NCBI RefSeq assembly: GCF_030817475.1
Contig: NZ_JAUSZJ010000002.1
Span: 310,001 to 374,000 of the forward strand
DNA from: Streptomyces sp. V2I9
Lineage (GTDB): Bacteria > Actinomycetota > Actinomycetes > Streptomycetales > Streptomycetaceae
Length of the DNA stretch: 64,000 bases
Reading direction: 5' to 3'
The translations under genes were made by a program, and so were the position numbers. Shown one piece after another: positions 8,454-17,457 of this stretch. Numbering within the stretch: position 1 is the first letter of the stretch; each line of letters opens with the position of its first letter. The notes under the pieces were generated by a model, which searched no databases, was not told the DNA's origin, and saw nothing but the letters and a program-made list of their open reading frames with translations.

Positions 8454-9499
8454 CTGGCCTCCAGTCGCAGGTACTCACCATGGACGCCGCACTCGACGGC
8501 GACCCGGCCGGTGGGGACGGTGACCACCTCGTCACGGGCATCGGCGACCACCGCGATACGCACCTCCTCAGCGGTGCGCAGCACACTCACCCTGGCACGG
8601 CTCCGGGCCGCCGACAACGCCGTGATCACCGGCCCGGTCAACTCGCGGCGCACCTGCGGGGGAACCGGGACCGGCACACCGCTGACCGCGAACGACACGT
8701 CCATGCCCCGGCGTTCGGCCGCGTCGACGCAGGCGGCGACCTCGTGCACCAGCGGGTCGGGCACGTCGTCGTTCTCGGCGAACAGTCGCCGCAACTGCGT
8801 CGCGGCGAGCGCGCACCGCCGCTGGGTGGCGGCGTCGCGCGGGTCCAGTGCGCCGTCCGCCAGGCCCGCGAGCAACGGCAGCGTCGCCCCCAACCGCCCG
8901 GCGAACAGGCTGTGCAGGTCCCTATCCCCTTGCCGCGCAGCCAGCATGCGGGTCACCGACCGGTCCCGCTCCTCGGCCTCCGCCGCCGCCTCGTGGGACT
9001 GGCGGTGCAGGACGCGGGTGACCACCACGACCGCCAACTGGACCGCGAGCGCACCGAAGGCGGCGGCCCCGGCCGCCCCGAACGCCGCCCGCTCGGGCAC
9101 ACCCGCCGCCAGGAACAAGCCCGTGCTCGCCACGAGGTGCGCGGCCAGCACCGCGACCAGCACCCCGGCCCGGTCCAGCAGGAGAACCAGCAGATGCCAC
9201 CCCACCAGGCCGAACGACCAATCGGGGGTCTGGAAGCGCTGATCAGGGGCGACCGCGGCGGTGGCGCAGAACGACGCCGCGACCACGACCGGTGCAGCCA
9301 CCGCCACGAGGGCGACGGGCAGCGGCTTGCGCCGCACCACCCAACCGCAGCAAACAGCGGTGACGGCGGCGAGAACGACGAAGGCGGCCACGGCGAGCCC
9401 CCGCGAGGCGTGCCCCTGGGTCAGCAGGGGGCGCAGACCGAGACCGAACTGCAGCACCACGGCGGCGCAGACCAGGATGATCCGCATCGTCGCGTACAC
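8432..9499 (-). CDS. Membrane protein with a degenerate histidine-kinase-like C-terminus
   Basis: About 355 residues: five or six membrane segments in the first 170 residues, then a cytoplasmic part. The end of this part follows the order of a HATPase domain (RRELTGPVITALSAAR where the N-box would be, then IAVVADA where D-x-G-x-G is expected). The Asn of the N-box and the glycine boxes are absent, so ATP binding is unlikely; I read it as a pseudokinase. It lies between a real kinase and a response regulator in one operon. The GTG at 9499 is chosen because the hydrophobic region starts there. A GTG at 9608-9610 would overlap the kinase stop by 8 bases but adds 37 Gly/Pro/Arg-rich residues. Confidence 0.7.
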   Translation of the reverse strand: MYATMRIILVCAAVVLQFGLGLRPLLTQGHASRGLAVAAFVVLAAVTAVCCGWVVRRKPLPVALVAVAAPVVVAASFCATAAVAPDQRFQTPDWSFGLVGWHLLVLLLDRAGVLVAVLAAHLVASTGLFLAAGVPERAAFGAAGAAAFGALAVQLAVVVVTRVLHRQSHEAAAEAEERDRSVTRMLAARQGDRDLHSLFAGRLGATLPLLAGLADGALDPRDAATQRRCALAATQLRRLFAENDDVPDPLVHEVAACVDAAERRGMDVSFAVSGVPVPVPPQVRRELTGPVITALSAARSRARVSVLRTAEEVRIAVVADARDEVVTVPTGRVAVECGVHGEYLRLEARWRTRQG

Positions 9500-9602
9500 G
9501 TGGTCGCCCGGAGCATGGGTCCCCCGAGGCTCCGGGACGCCGCCCGTACGGGTACCCGGAGTCCGGTCCGTACGGCACGGGCCACCGCCCGAAGGGCCCG
9601 CT

Positions 9603-10769
9603 TCACGCACCGGGCCACACCAGCCTCACGGTGGTCCCCGCGCCCGGCCGCGAGATGACGGTGGCGCTGCCGCCGACGCCGGCGAGCCGCTCGACCACCG
9701 ATCCCCGGATGCCGCGACGGGAGGACGCCACTTCCTCCGGGTTGAAGCCCACCCCGTGGTCGGTCACTTCGACGACCACCCGGTCGCCGGGGCCCTGTTC
9801 GCGGCGCAGGCTGAGCTCCGCGGTGTCGACCCCGGCGTACAGTTCGACGTTCACCAGCGCCTCGCGCACCGCCCGTACGAAGGCGAGTGCCACCGAGGCC
9901 GGGACCAGCGCGGCGCCCGTCGAGCGGACCTCGACGGACACCCGGCCGTGGCCGACACCGGCGCGCAGCGAGGCCGCCAGGTCGACGCCGTTGTCCTTCA
10001 CGGCCGTCCCCGTGGCGGTGCCGGTGAGCACCGCGAGGTCGTGCCGGGCGTACTCGGCGATCCGCTCCGGCCCCATCTCCTCCGCCTGCGCCGCGACCAG
10101 GAGGAACGTCGACGCCGCCGTGTCGTGCAGGAGGGCGAGGTACTCGCGTTCCTGCCGGTGCCGCGCCGCTGCGAGCGCCTCCGCCCGTACCAGGGCCGAC
10201 CGGTGCTCCCGCGCCTCGTCCACCCGCCTGCCCGAACGGCGGAGCAGCACGAACCCCAGGCGCGCCAGGAGGCATTCGACGACCAGGCGGGGCAGCGGGC
10301 CGCCGAGGGCGTCACTCCCCGTCGCGGTGGCGTCGACCACGAACAGCCCGGCCGTGACGGGGAGCGCGACCGCGGGACGCCACTCCCACTGCAGGGTGAT
10401 CGCCGTGGTGGTCAGCATGTTCAGCGCCCACGGGTTCTGCGGGCCCCCGGTCCATTCCTGGGTGGCGCAGACCGCTGCCACGCGCAGGACGGCGAACACC
10501 AGTGACAGCGCCGCGCCCCAGCCGGTGAGTCCCACCCAGCAGTCGACGGCCGCTCCCACGAGCACCGCGCCGCACAGCGCGTACCCCAGCGGCAGGGCGG
10601 CTTCGGGCGCCGCCAGCAGACCGAAGGCGCTGATGACGACCGACGCGATCCCGCGTACCGGCGGGGCCAGCCGCCGTGCGGACACCACGAAGCGCGCCTC
10701 GACACCGTCGTGCGGCGGAACCACCGGCCCGCCTCTCACCGGCCGGGCCAGGAGGCCGTGCACCCGCAC
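9603..10769 (-). CDS. Sensor histidine kinase (NarL-partner type)
   Basis: A 388-residue membrane kinase. Roughly five or six membrane segments occupy residues 35-175. A dimerisation segment with EYLALLHDTAAS follows near residue 210; its His matches the HisKA_3 phosphoacceptor position, although the flanking residues are unusual. The ATPase domain has an N-box (REALVNVELYA), a D-box DHGVGF and a G-box RRGIRGS near the C-terminus, so it should be active. It probably phosphorylates the regulator at 7797-8453. It is the first gene of the operon and overlaps or abuts the pseudokinase gene. The region upstream is shared with the divergent M23 peptidase gene. Confidence 0.85.
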   Translation of the reverse strand: MRVHGLLARPVRGGPVVPPHDGVEARFVVSARRLAPPVRGIASVVISAFGLLAAPEAALPLGYALCGAVLVGAAVDCWVGLTGWGAALSLVFAVLRVAAVCATQEWTGGPQNPWALNMLTTTAITLQWEWRPAVALPVTAGLFVVDATATGSDALGGPLPRLVVECLLARLGFVLLRRSGRRVDEAREHRSALVRAEALAAARHRQEREYLALLHDTAASTFLLVAAQAEEMGPERIAEYARHDLAVLTGTATGTAVKDNGVDLAASLRAGVGHGRVSVEVRSTGAALVPASVALAFVRAVREALVNVELYAGVDTAELSLRREQGPGDRVVVEVTDHGVGFNPEEVASSRRGIRGSVVERLAGVGGSATVISRPGAGTTVRLVWPGA

Positions 10770-11057
10770 GGGGGCCGCGGTGACGGTGGAGGTGCCGGGC
10801 GGCCGTCGCCCTCCGGGCGGACGGACGCACAGGACGAGCGGACCACCGGCGCGTCACCGTGGGGCGCCGGACGAGGCATCGGAACACCGAACTTCCTGAT
10901 CGAATGGACCAACTCGCTTGCCAGGAACGGGAGTCCGGCGTCGCGGACTATACCGAAGCCGTACCGGCCGAGCGGGGGATCGCCGCCGGACGCGGACAGC
11001 GGGACCGGGTGGCCGGCGCGCGGCAGGGCGGAAGCGACACGGCGGAGATGCCACCTC
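10770..11057. other. Intergenic region between the kinase operon and the M23 gene
   Basis: Divergent regulatory region of about 430 bp in total. Apart from the element at 11058-11121, no convincing hexamer pair or gene is seen; the open frames crossing it lack motifs. Confidence 0.4.
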
Positions 11058-11121
11058 TCGTCCGTCGGTCGAACACCCGATGCCGCCCGGTCCGCCGGTT
11101 GCTACGTTCCGGCGCTCACAG
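11058..11121 (+). promoter_or_regulatory. Conserved promoter-like element, copy 2 (M23 peptidase)
   Basis: Contains CCGTCGG-N8-CCGATGC (11062-11083), a one-mismatch version of the inverted repeat in copy 1. GTTGCTACGTTC follows, with TACGTT at 11103-11108, then GGCGC-CACAG. The distance from TACGTT to the M23 start codon is about 95 bases. See copy 1 at 7589-7651. Confidence 0.6.
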
Positions 11122-11202
11122 GCCCCTCGACGCCCACGCGCGAACCGGGAGCGCCCCGTCCCCCCCCATCTCCCGCACACACAACCGCATCAGGAGGCGA
11201 CC

Positions 11203-11988
11203 ATGCGTCATGGCGTCCGGGCCGGCTCGGCCCTGCTCATCTCAGGTCTCGGGATTGTGGCGTCGGCCACCGTCGCGCACGCCGACGCCGTGGTGACGGT
11301 GAGCGTGCCGAGCGGTCTGCCGCTCCAGATGCGGGCCGAACCCCACCTACGGGCTGCGGTGATCGGCAGTCTCGCCAACCGCAGCCGGGTGACCATCAGG
11401 TGCTACGGGTACGGCGACGTCGTCGCCGGTATCGGCGGCAACACCAGGATCTGGAACAAGCTGCCGGCCGGCGGGTGGGTCACCGACGGCTTCCTGGAAA
11501 CCGGGGCGAACAGCCCGGTGGTCGGCCCCTGCTCCGGCGGGAGCGCCCCGTTCAAGCTGCCCTTTCCCGCGGGCAGCGCGTACCGGGTGACCCAGACTCC
11601 GGGCGAGGGCTATTCGCACAACGACGACGACAACCGGCACGCCGTCGACTTCGGCACACCGGCCGGCGTCCCGATCCTGGCCTCGGCAGGTGGCACCATC
11701 CGCTTCGAGGGCCGGAACGGCGCGGGCGGCATCATGGCCCTCGTCGACCACGGCGGCAACCGGTGCAGCCAGTACGCCCACCTGAGCGCCACGATCATCA
11801 ACACCGGTGACCGGGTGTCCCAGGGCCAGCGGATCGGCACATCCGGCGCCACCGGCGACGTGACCGGCCCGCACCTGCACTGGAACGTGGTGAACTGCGA
11901 CAGCCAACTCAGCCGCGAGATCCCCGACCGTGTGGAGACGGGCACCAGGTATCCGAACGGGTCCGCACCGGTGAGCAGGAACGGCTGA
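11203..11988 (+). CDS. Secreted M23 (LytM-type) peptidoglycan endopeptidase
   Basis: 261 residues. The signal peptide is about 1-28, with cleavage near AHADA. An SH3-like stretch follows (MRAEPHLRAAVIGSLANRSR). The peptidase_M23 domain, from about residue 118, has zinc ligands in NRHAVDFGTPAG (His and Asp) and in GPHLHWNVVN (HxH), plus the QYAHLS segment. Such enzymes cut peptide cross-links in the cell wall. The start is firm: ATG 5 bases after AGGAGG (11192-11197). It shares an upstream promoter-like element with the M15 carboxypeptidase gene, suggesting coordinated expression. No clear terminator follows. Confidence 0.93.
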   Translation: MRHGVRAGSALLISGLGIVASATVAHADAVVTVSVPSGLPLQMRAEPHLRAAVIGSLANRSRVTIRCYGYGDVVAGIGGNTRIWNKLPAGGWVTDGFLETGANSPVVGPCSGGSAPFKLPFPAGSAYRVTQTPGEGYSHNDDDNRHAVDFGTPAGVPILASAGGTIRFEGRNGAGGIMALVDHGGNRCSQYAHLSATIINTGDRVSQGQRIGTSGATGDVTGPHLHWNVVNCDSQLSREIPDRVETGTRYPNGSAPVSRNG

Positions 11989-12358
11989 CCCGTCACGGCT
12001 CCCCTCCACCGCCGCCCCACGAGGGACGGAGTCGCCCCCGCCCCGTCCCGGCCGACACCGGATCACCCCACCCGCCGGCCGGGGGAAGGACACCGACCCG
12101 GACCGCCCGCCTCCCCGCCTCCCCGACGCCCCGACGCCCCGACGCCCCGACCACGGTCCACCGGCGGAGCCACGCGCCGTCATCGCGTCTCACGGAAGGG
12201 GTCACTGCCCCCTTGTCATGCACGACGCAGCATGGGCATCTTTGTCCTCGTCACTTTCCGCACACCCCAGTCATCCCTGAGTGACGTGTCGCGCCCGGTG
12301 GTACGGCAGCCCGCGAAGACCTCGCGGACCTCCACCACCCCGCCTACCGAGGAGACTC
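11989..12358. other. Intergenic region before the S8 protease
   Basis: Holds a low-complexity stretch with a 9-bp unit CGACGCCCC repeated three times (about 12125-12150) and CCTCCCCG repeats before it. A 7-bp inverted repeat CGTCACT/AGTGACG (12249-12255 and 12280-12286) lies about 75-110 bases upstream of the protease start and may be an operator or leader stem. No gene is recognised. Confidence 0.5.
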
Positions 12359-15300
12359 ATGGCACCGTTTCGAAGATCCCCACGCCGGATCGCTCTGGCT
12401 TCCCTGGCAGCGCTGGTGCTGTTGCCCTGGGGCGCCGGAACCGCGACGGCCGGCGAGCCGGCCGCCCCCACGGCGCAGGAGCTTCTGACCCTCAAGGCCG
12501 AGCAGAAGCTGATCGAGCAGTTCGACGAGAAGGGCAAGACCACCTTCTGGGTCGTCATGAGCCAGGACGCCGAACTGTCCGCCGCCGAGCGCGCGCAGGA
12601 CAAGACGGACAAGGCCAGGGCCGTGCTCACGGCCAAGAAGAAGGTCGCGCAGGAGACCCAGGCGGACGTCCTCAAGGCAGCCGCGGCCGCCGGATCCGAC
12701 GCCGTCCCGTACTGGATCGACAACTCCGTCAAGGTCGTCGGCGACATCGAACTCGCTGCGAAGATCGCCGAGTTACCCGATGTCGAGTCCATCGAGGCCG
12801 ACCGGACGATCCAGCTCGACAAGCCGGTCGAGGGCGACGTCGAGCCGACCGTCAACGGCATCGAGTGGGGCATCGACCGGATCAACGCCCCGCAGGTGTG
12901 GAGCACGTACGGCGTCCGCGGCGAGGGCGTCGTCATCGCCAACATCGACAGCGGCGTCCAGTACGACCACCCGGCGCTCGTCGAGCAGTACCGGGGCCGC
13001 GACGCCGACGGCTCCTTCTCCCACGCCTACAACTGGTTCGACCCGGCCGACGTGTGCGCCGGCGACGACCCGTGCGACAACAACGGCCACGGCACCCACA
13101 CCATGGGCACCATGGTCGGTGACGACGGCGACGGCAACCAGGTCGGTGTCGCACCCGGAGCCACCTGGATCGCCGCCAAGGGCTGCGAGAGCAGCAGCTG
13201 CTCCCGCGCGTCCCTGCTCGCCTCCGGGCAGTGGATGGTCGCGCCGACCGACGCGAGCGGCGCCAACCCCCGGCCCGACCTGGCCCCCGACATCGTGAAC
13301 AACTCCTGGGGATCGAGCACCCAGGATTCCTGGTACCAGGAGATCGTGACCTCGTGGCGGACCGCGGGCATCTTCCCCGCGTTCTCCAACGGCAACAGCG
13401 GCCCCGGCTGCAACACTGCGGGATCCCCCGGCTCCTACCTCAGCAGTTACGCGAGCGGCGCCTTCGACAGCAACAACGCCATCGCGAGCTTCTCCTCACG
13501 CGGCACGGGCGAGAACGGCACCGTCAAGCCGAACCTGGCCGCCCCCGGGGTGAACGTCCGCTCCGCCTACACCGGCGGCGGTTACAGCGCGCTCAGCGGT
13601 ACGTCGATGGCCTCCCCGCACACTGCGGGAGCCGTCGCCCTGGTCTGGTCCGCTTCGGCGTCCCTGCACGGCGACATCGCGGCCACCGAGGCGCTCCTCG
13701 ACGACACCTCGATCAACGTGTCCGCCCTGACCTGCGGCGGGACCGAGGACGACAACAACGTCTTCGGTGAGGGCCGGCTGGACGCCTACGCCGCGGTGAG
13801 CGACGCCCCGCGCGGCGCGACCGGTTCCCTGAGCGGCACCGTGACCTCCGGCGCCGAAACCGTCGCGGGCGCCCGGGTCGTCGCCGACGGGCCGATCGAC
13901 CGTACCGTCGTCACCGGCGCGGACGGTTCGTACAGCTTCCCCGCGCTGTCGGTGGGCGACTACGCCCTGACCGTCAAGAAGTTCGGTCACACCGACGCGG
14001 CCGGAACCGAAACCGTCACCGAGGGCCGGAACACCGTTCGGGACTTCTCCCTCGTGGTCGCTCCGTCCGCGAAGGTGACCGGCACCGTGACGTCCTCGGC
14101 GGGCCCCGCGGCCGGCGCCGAGTTGTCGTTCGCCGGCACTCCCGTGACCGCCACCGCCGACGCCCGGGGCCGTTACCAGGCGACCCTGCCGCACGGCACG
14201 TACACGGTGAACGCCACGCACGGATCCCGCTGCGTGTCCCCGGGAACCGCGGAGGTGCCGGTGGCCGGTGACACGGTCGCCGACATACGCCTGCCCGACC
14301 GCGTCGACGCCTTCGGCACGGCATGCGCCGCCGGAGCCGAGACCTGGGTGGCCGGCACCGACAAGCTGAACGTGAGCGGCGACGCCGCCCACGTCAAGAT
14401 CGACCTGCCGTTCCCGGCCCCGTTCTACGGCGAGACCCACCGGTCGGCCTGGGTCAGCACCAACGGCTACCTGAACTTCGCCGCGGCGAACTCCAGCAAC
14501 GCCAACACCGCGCTGCCCCGCACCGCCACCCCGAACGCGGCGCTCTACCCGTTCTGGGACGACCTGCTGGTCCGCCCCGACGCCGGCGGCGTCTACACCG
14601 CGCTCCGGGGCACGTACCCGAACCGGACGTTCGTCGTCGAGTGGCGTGACATCGTCAGCTGGTACGACCAGGACGCCCCGTTCTCCTTCTCCGCCGAGAT
14701 CGGGGAGAACGGCTCCGTCACCTACCGGTACAAGGACCTCTCCGACGCGTCCGGCAGCTACTCCACCGGCCGGAGCGCCACGGTCGGCGTCGAGAACGCG
14801 GCGGGCACGGACGCCTTCGAGTACTCCTTCAACACGGAGGCGCTCACGGACGGCCTCAGCCTCGCCTTCCGCACGACGAAGTCCGGCGTGGTGCTGGGCA
14901 CGGTCAAGGACGACAACGACGGCGGCCCCGTGTCCGGCGCCGAGGTGGCCGTGGGCTCGACGAGGACCACGACGGGCTCCGACGGCAGGTACGCGCTGCA
15001 GTTGGGCACGGGCACGCACACCCTGGCGTTCGCGGCCACGGGTTACACCGGTGACAAACAGGCCGTCACCGTGGAGGCGGGCCGTGTGGCCGACGCGAGC
15101 ATGGCCCTGACCACGGGCCGGGTCGCGCTCGACCAGGAGCGGGTCACCGTCGTCGCCCCGGCCGACCGGACACGGGAACGGTCGGTGACCCTGACCAACA
15201 CCGGTTCCCCGACCCCGTACACGATCGCCGAAGCCGTCGGAGGCACGGCGCAGGACGTGCCGTGGCTCATGGTCTCCCCCACCGAGGGCGACCTCGCCGA

Positions 15301-15916
15301 GGGAGCCCAGCAGAAGGCGACGCTCCGCTTCGACACGTCGGGCCACGCGCCCGGCACCGTCCTCTCGGCGGAACTGCTGGTGCGTTCCGACAGCGGGCGC
15401 AGTCCGGAGATCAAGGTTCCGGTGACGCTGGTCGTGCCCGGTTACCAGCAGGCGCTCGACAGCGGCGCCGGCTCCGCCTCGACGGACTCGAGCGGCGACA
15501 GCTGGCAGCCGGACCGGCCGTACACCGGCTCGTTCGGGTATCTCGGCACGTCGAAGACGACGTCCACCCGACAGAAGATCAGCGGCACCCAGGATCCCCA
15601 GCGGTTCACGACGGCCCGCGAGGGCATGTACGAGTACCGCTTCGGCAATGTCCCGAACGGCATGTACACCGTGGAGCTGGACTTCGCGGAGCTGTCGTCG
15701 ACCAGGCCGACCGCACGGGTCTTCGACGTGATCGCGGAGCGCACGGAGGTCGAGCCGAGCCTGGACATCGCCCGCGAGGTCGGGTCGTACAAGGCTCTGC
15801 AGCGGACCTACACGGTGGAGGTCACCGACGGCGAGCTCAACGTCCGCTTCGTCTCGGGCAGGGGCAGGACGCTGGTGAACTCCATCCGCGTCACCGAACG
15901 CCCCGACCTTTCGTGA
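12359..15916 (+). CDS. Large secreted S8 subtilisin-like protease with C-terminal beta domains
   Basis: 1185 residues. Signal peptide about 1-32 (core ALASLAALVLLPWGAG), then an inhibitor-like propeptide to about 155. The S8 domain follows, with the triad Asp197 (IANIDSGVQYDHP), His244 (NNGHGTHTMGT) and Ser416 (SGTSMASPH) plus the oxyanion Asn in VNNSWGS. After residue 480 come carboxypeptidase-regulatory-like repeats (SLSGTVTSG..., SAKVTGTVTSS..., later VLGTVKDDNDGG...). Between them is a domain containing WVSTNGYLNFA and YPFWDDL. A malectin-like domain closes the protein (about 1040-1180). The layout resembles bacillopeptidase F. It probably degrades extracellular protein. ATG follows GAGGAGA; a strong terminator follows the gene. 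Confidence 0.93.
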   Translation: MAPFRRSPRRIALASLAALVLLPWGAGTATAGEPAAPTAQELLTLKAEQKLIEQFDEKGKTTFWVVMSQDAELSAAERAQDKTDKARAVLTAKKKVAQETQADVLKAAAAAGSDAVPYWIDNSVKVVGDIELAAKIAELPDVESIEADRTIQLDKPVEGDVEPTVNGIEWGIDRINAPQVWSTYGVRGEGVVIANIDSGVQYDHPALVEQYRGRDADGSFSHAYNWFDPADVCAGDDPCDNNGHGTHTMGTMVGDDGDGNQVGVAPGATWIAAKGCESSSCSRASLLASGQWMVAPTDASGANPRPDLAPDIVNNSWGSSTQDSWYQEIVTSWRTAGIFPAFSNGNSGPGCNTAGSPGSYLSSYASGAFDSNNAIASFSSRGTGENGTVKPNLAAPGVNVRSAYTGGGYSALSGTSMASPHTAGAVALVWSASASLHGDIAATEALLDDTSINVSALTCGGTEDDNNVFGEGRLDAYAAVSDAPRGATGSLSGTVTSGAETVAGARVVADGPIDRTVVTGADGSYSFPALSVGDYALTVKKFGHTDAAGTETVTEGRNTVRDFSLVVAPSAKVTGTVTSSAGPAAGAELSFAGTPVTATADARGRYQATLPHGTYTVNATHGSRCVSPGTAEVPVAGDTVADIRLPDRVDAFGTACAAGAETWVAGTDKLNVSGDAAHVKIDLPFPAPFYGETHRSAWVSTNGYLNFAAANSSNANTALPRTATPNAALYPFWDDLLVRPDAGGVYTALRGTYPNRTFVVEWRDIVSWYDQDAPFSFSAEIGENGSVTYRYKDLSDASGSYSTGRSATVGVENAAGTDAFEYSFNTEALTDGLSLAFRTTKSGVVLGTVKDDNDGGPVSGAEVAVGSTRTTTGSDGRYALQLGTGTHTLAFAATGYTGDKQAVTVEAGRVADASMALTTGRVALDQERVTVVAPADRTRERSVTLTNTGSPTPYTIAEAVGGTAQDVPWLMVSPTEGDLAEGAQQKATLRFDTSGHAPGTVLSAELLVRSDSGRSPEIKVPVTLVVPGYQQALDSGAGSASTDSSGDSWQPDRPYTGSFGYLGTSKTTSTRQKISGTQDPQRFTTAREGMYEYRFGNVPNGMYTVELDFAELSSTRPTARVFDVIAERTEVEPSLDIAREVGSYKALQRTYTVEVTDGELNVRFVSGRGRTLVNSIRVTERPDLS

Positions 15917-15979
15917 GCCGCCCTTCGTGAGCCCCACCCGCTTCTGAGCCGTGCGTGATCTCTTCACGGCTCCGAGCAC

Positions 15980-16016
15980 GCAAGCCCGTCCCGCGTCCGA
16001 CGCGGGACGGGCTTGC
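15980..16016. terminator. Bidirectional terminator after the S8 protease
   Basis: A perfect 16-bp inverted repeat (15980-15995 with 16001-16016) and a 5-base loop between convergent genes. Confidence 0.88.
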
Positions 16017-16060
16017 CTCCTCCGCCCCCGGCCACCGCACGCGATCCGCCCCCCGTTCCC

Positions 16061-16651
16061 TCAGTCGAAGTACTCCCGTGCGGAAGCGACGAGGGCGGAG
16101 TTCGGATGTCCTGCGTTGAGGACATCGATACTGCGCACCGTGGGGCGCATGTCGCCGTCGGTGTCCGTGACGAACAGGACGGGACGCCAGGCGGGCTCGA
16201 CCTCGGCGAGACGGGCCCGGACGCGGGGGTCACCGAGGGCGTTCTCCAGCATCGCGCGGGCCCGTTCACGCCACTGCTCGTGTGCGTCCGGGCCGTGGCC
16301 GGACACGTCACCGCTCGCCGCGAACATGACCTTGCAGAGGTCGACCGTCGACTCCGAGCCGTTCTCGGGCGTCACGCCGTCGTCCGAGATCCTCCACTCG
16401 TCGGGCCACCATCGGTAGTGATCGGCGTCCTCCGCGGCACCCTCACCGCCTTCGAGCAGGAGGGCTTGAAGGGCTTCCTCCGTGTGGGCCACCAGGCGGA
16501 GCGTGACGATGTCGCTGTCCGTGGTGATCGCCAGCGCGTACAGGTCCTCCGCCGTCCGCCCCCTCAGCATGGGGCCCACGGTCGCGCAGAGGGACATGAC
16601 GATCCGCTCCCGCAGCACGGTCGTCCATGCCCCCGGCGTATCACCGGCCAC
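16061..16651 (-). CDS. DUF4303-type protein
   Basis: 196 residues, soluble, acidic. It opens with about 25 helical residues, then YALAITTDSDIVTLRLVAHTEEAL, and has W-rich segments (YRWWPDEWRI) followed by a region ending VLFVTDTDGD. This matches my memory of the DUF4303 family, which has no enzymatic function and often lies near polymorphic-toxin immunity genes. GTG at 16651 is chosen because AGGGG precedes it; MSLCATVG further in is the alternative. It converges on the S8 protease across a strong terminator. The neighbouring hypothetical gene and the SUKH gene at 19709 suggest an immunity-type island. Confidence 0.6.
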   Translation of the reverse strand: MAGDTPGAWTTVLRERIVMSLCATVGPMLRGRTAEDLYALAITTDSDIVTLRLVAHTEEALQALLLEGGEGAAEDADHYRWWPDEWRISDDGVTPENGSESTVDLCKVMFAASGDVSGHGPDAHEQWRERARAMLENALGDPRVRARLAEVEPAWRPVLFVTDTDGDMRPTVRSIDVLNAGHPNSALVASAREYFD

Positions 16652-16743
16652 GGTGCCCCTCCGTTCGTCCTCGTCCTCGTCCCGGCCGCCGTACGTCCGA
16701 GGATCGCACGGTACACAACGAGGGCCGGGTACGGCTGCGGGCC

Positions 16744-16870
16744 TCAGGTGTTCGCCGGCGCCGTGCACGGGGCGTGGCCGGGCTGCAGGCCCTCGGCCTG
16801 AGCCCGGCCCACCAGCTCGTCGATCAACCACAGGAGCCCGGCCGTGCGCGGGTTCCGGGGAATGCGATGG
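16744..16870 (-). pseudogene. Possible C-terminal gene fragment carrying dispersed motif copy B
   Basis: A short minus-strand frame reads GLLWLIDELVGRAQAEG, then LQPGHAPCTAPANT, then stop. Its last 13 residues resemble the C-terminus of the FUSC protein (PLSHAPYTASMNT, also followed by stop). The DNA match is the 41-bp motif at 16745-16785. No start or ribosome-binding site is seen, and upstream the frame runs antisense to another gene, so only the gene end seems to be preserved. It could instead be a chance open frame around a mobile repeat. Confidence 0.35.
16745..16785 (-). repeat. Dispersed 41-bp motif, copy B
   Basis: Begins CAGGTGTTCGCCGGCG on the + strand. It matches copy C (20577-20617) at roughly 85% and includes a stop-codon context (TCA at 16744-16746), as copy C does. 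Confidence 0.6.
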
Positions 16871-16910
16871 ATGCGAGTGGGAACGGCAGACGGCTTCTTC
16901 CGCCGTCGAG

Positions 16911-17309
16911 ATGCGGGTCGGGGTCGCGGAGTTCGTGCGGCGGGTGATGGCGCGGAAGCGGCTGCCGCTGGACTACTCCGTGGCGAGCCTCCGCGTGGTG
17001 GACCGTATCGTCGACGGACTCCGGGCCGCCGGGCCGGAGCAGGGCGCGGTGGCGGGCGAGCTGTTCTGGCTGGGGGCATACGCGGGCGAGGTGCTCGTAC
17101 GGCGCGCCGGAGCCGAGTGGGTGGACCTCGATCCCGGACAGCAGGAACTGTTCGGGCAGGTGGTGGGTGTCCGGATGCCCGACGGACGGGCGTGGAACCC
17201 GATCGGAAAGGTGACCAATCGGTTCGCCGCCGGGCCGGAGGAGTCCGTCCAGCAGATGTACTTCCTGCTGCACGGTCGTCCGAGGGTCCCGATGACGGCT
17301 GACCGGTGA
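16911..17309 (+). CDS. Hypothetical small soluble protein
   Basis: 132 residues from the ATG at 16911; no signal peptide or membrane segment. It has an N-terminal helical part (VAEFVRRVMARKRLPLDYS, SLRVVDRIVDGLRAAG), a central LFWLGAYAGEVLVRRAGAEWVDLD, and a C-terminal AWNPIGKVTNRFAAGPEESV. The LGAYxGEVLxR followed by NPIGKV pattern looks like a conserved family that I have met only as uncharacterised Streptomyces proteins. I do not recognise a function. No good ribosome-binding site precedes the ATG. Lying between a DUF4303 protein and an ECF sigma gene, it may belong to the accessory island. Confidence 0.6.
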   Translation: MRVGVAEFVRRVMARKRLPLDYSVASLRVVDRIVDGLRAAGPEQGAVAGELFWLGAYAGEVLVRRAGAEWVDLDPGQQELFGQVVGVRMPDGRAWNPIGKVTNRFAAGPEESVQQMYFLLHGRPRVPMTADR

Positions 17310-17457
17310 GGGGAGCCGAGGTGAGTGGCCACAGCAACGCGGTGACGGCACTTCTTCAGGCGCAGCCGTGAAGCGCGGGTTCCGCTTCCTGTGACATTTC
17401 TGTGTGCCGGACCGCAGAGGAGTGTGGGGCGAGAGTTGGGCGATCGAAGAGGCGTGT

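Noticed and set aside
16744..17337. 197-codon minus-strand frame opposite the hypothetical gene at 16911
   Set aside because: Mostly antisense to a convincing plus-strand gene; only its last 40 codons, with motif copy B, were kept as a possible fragment.
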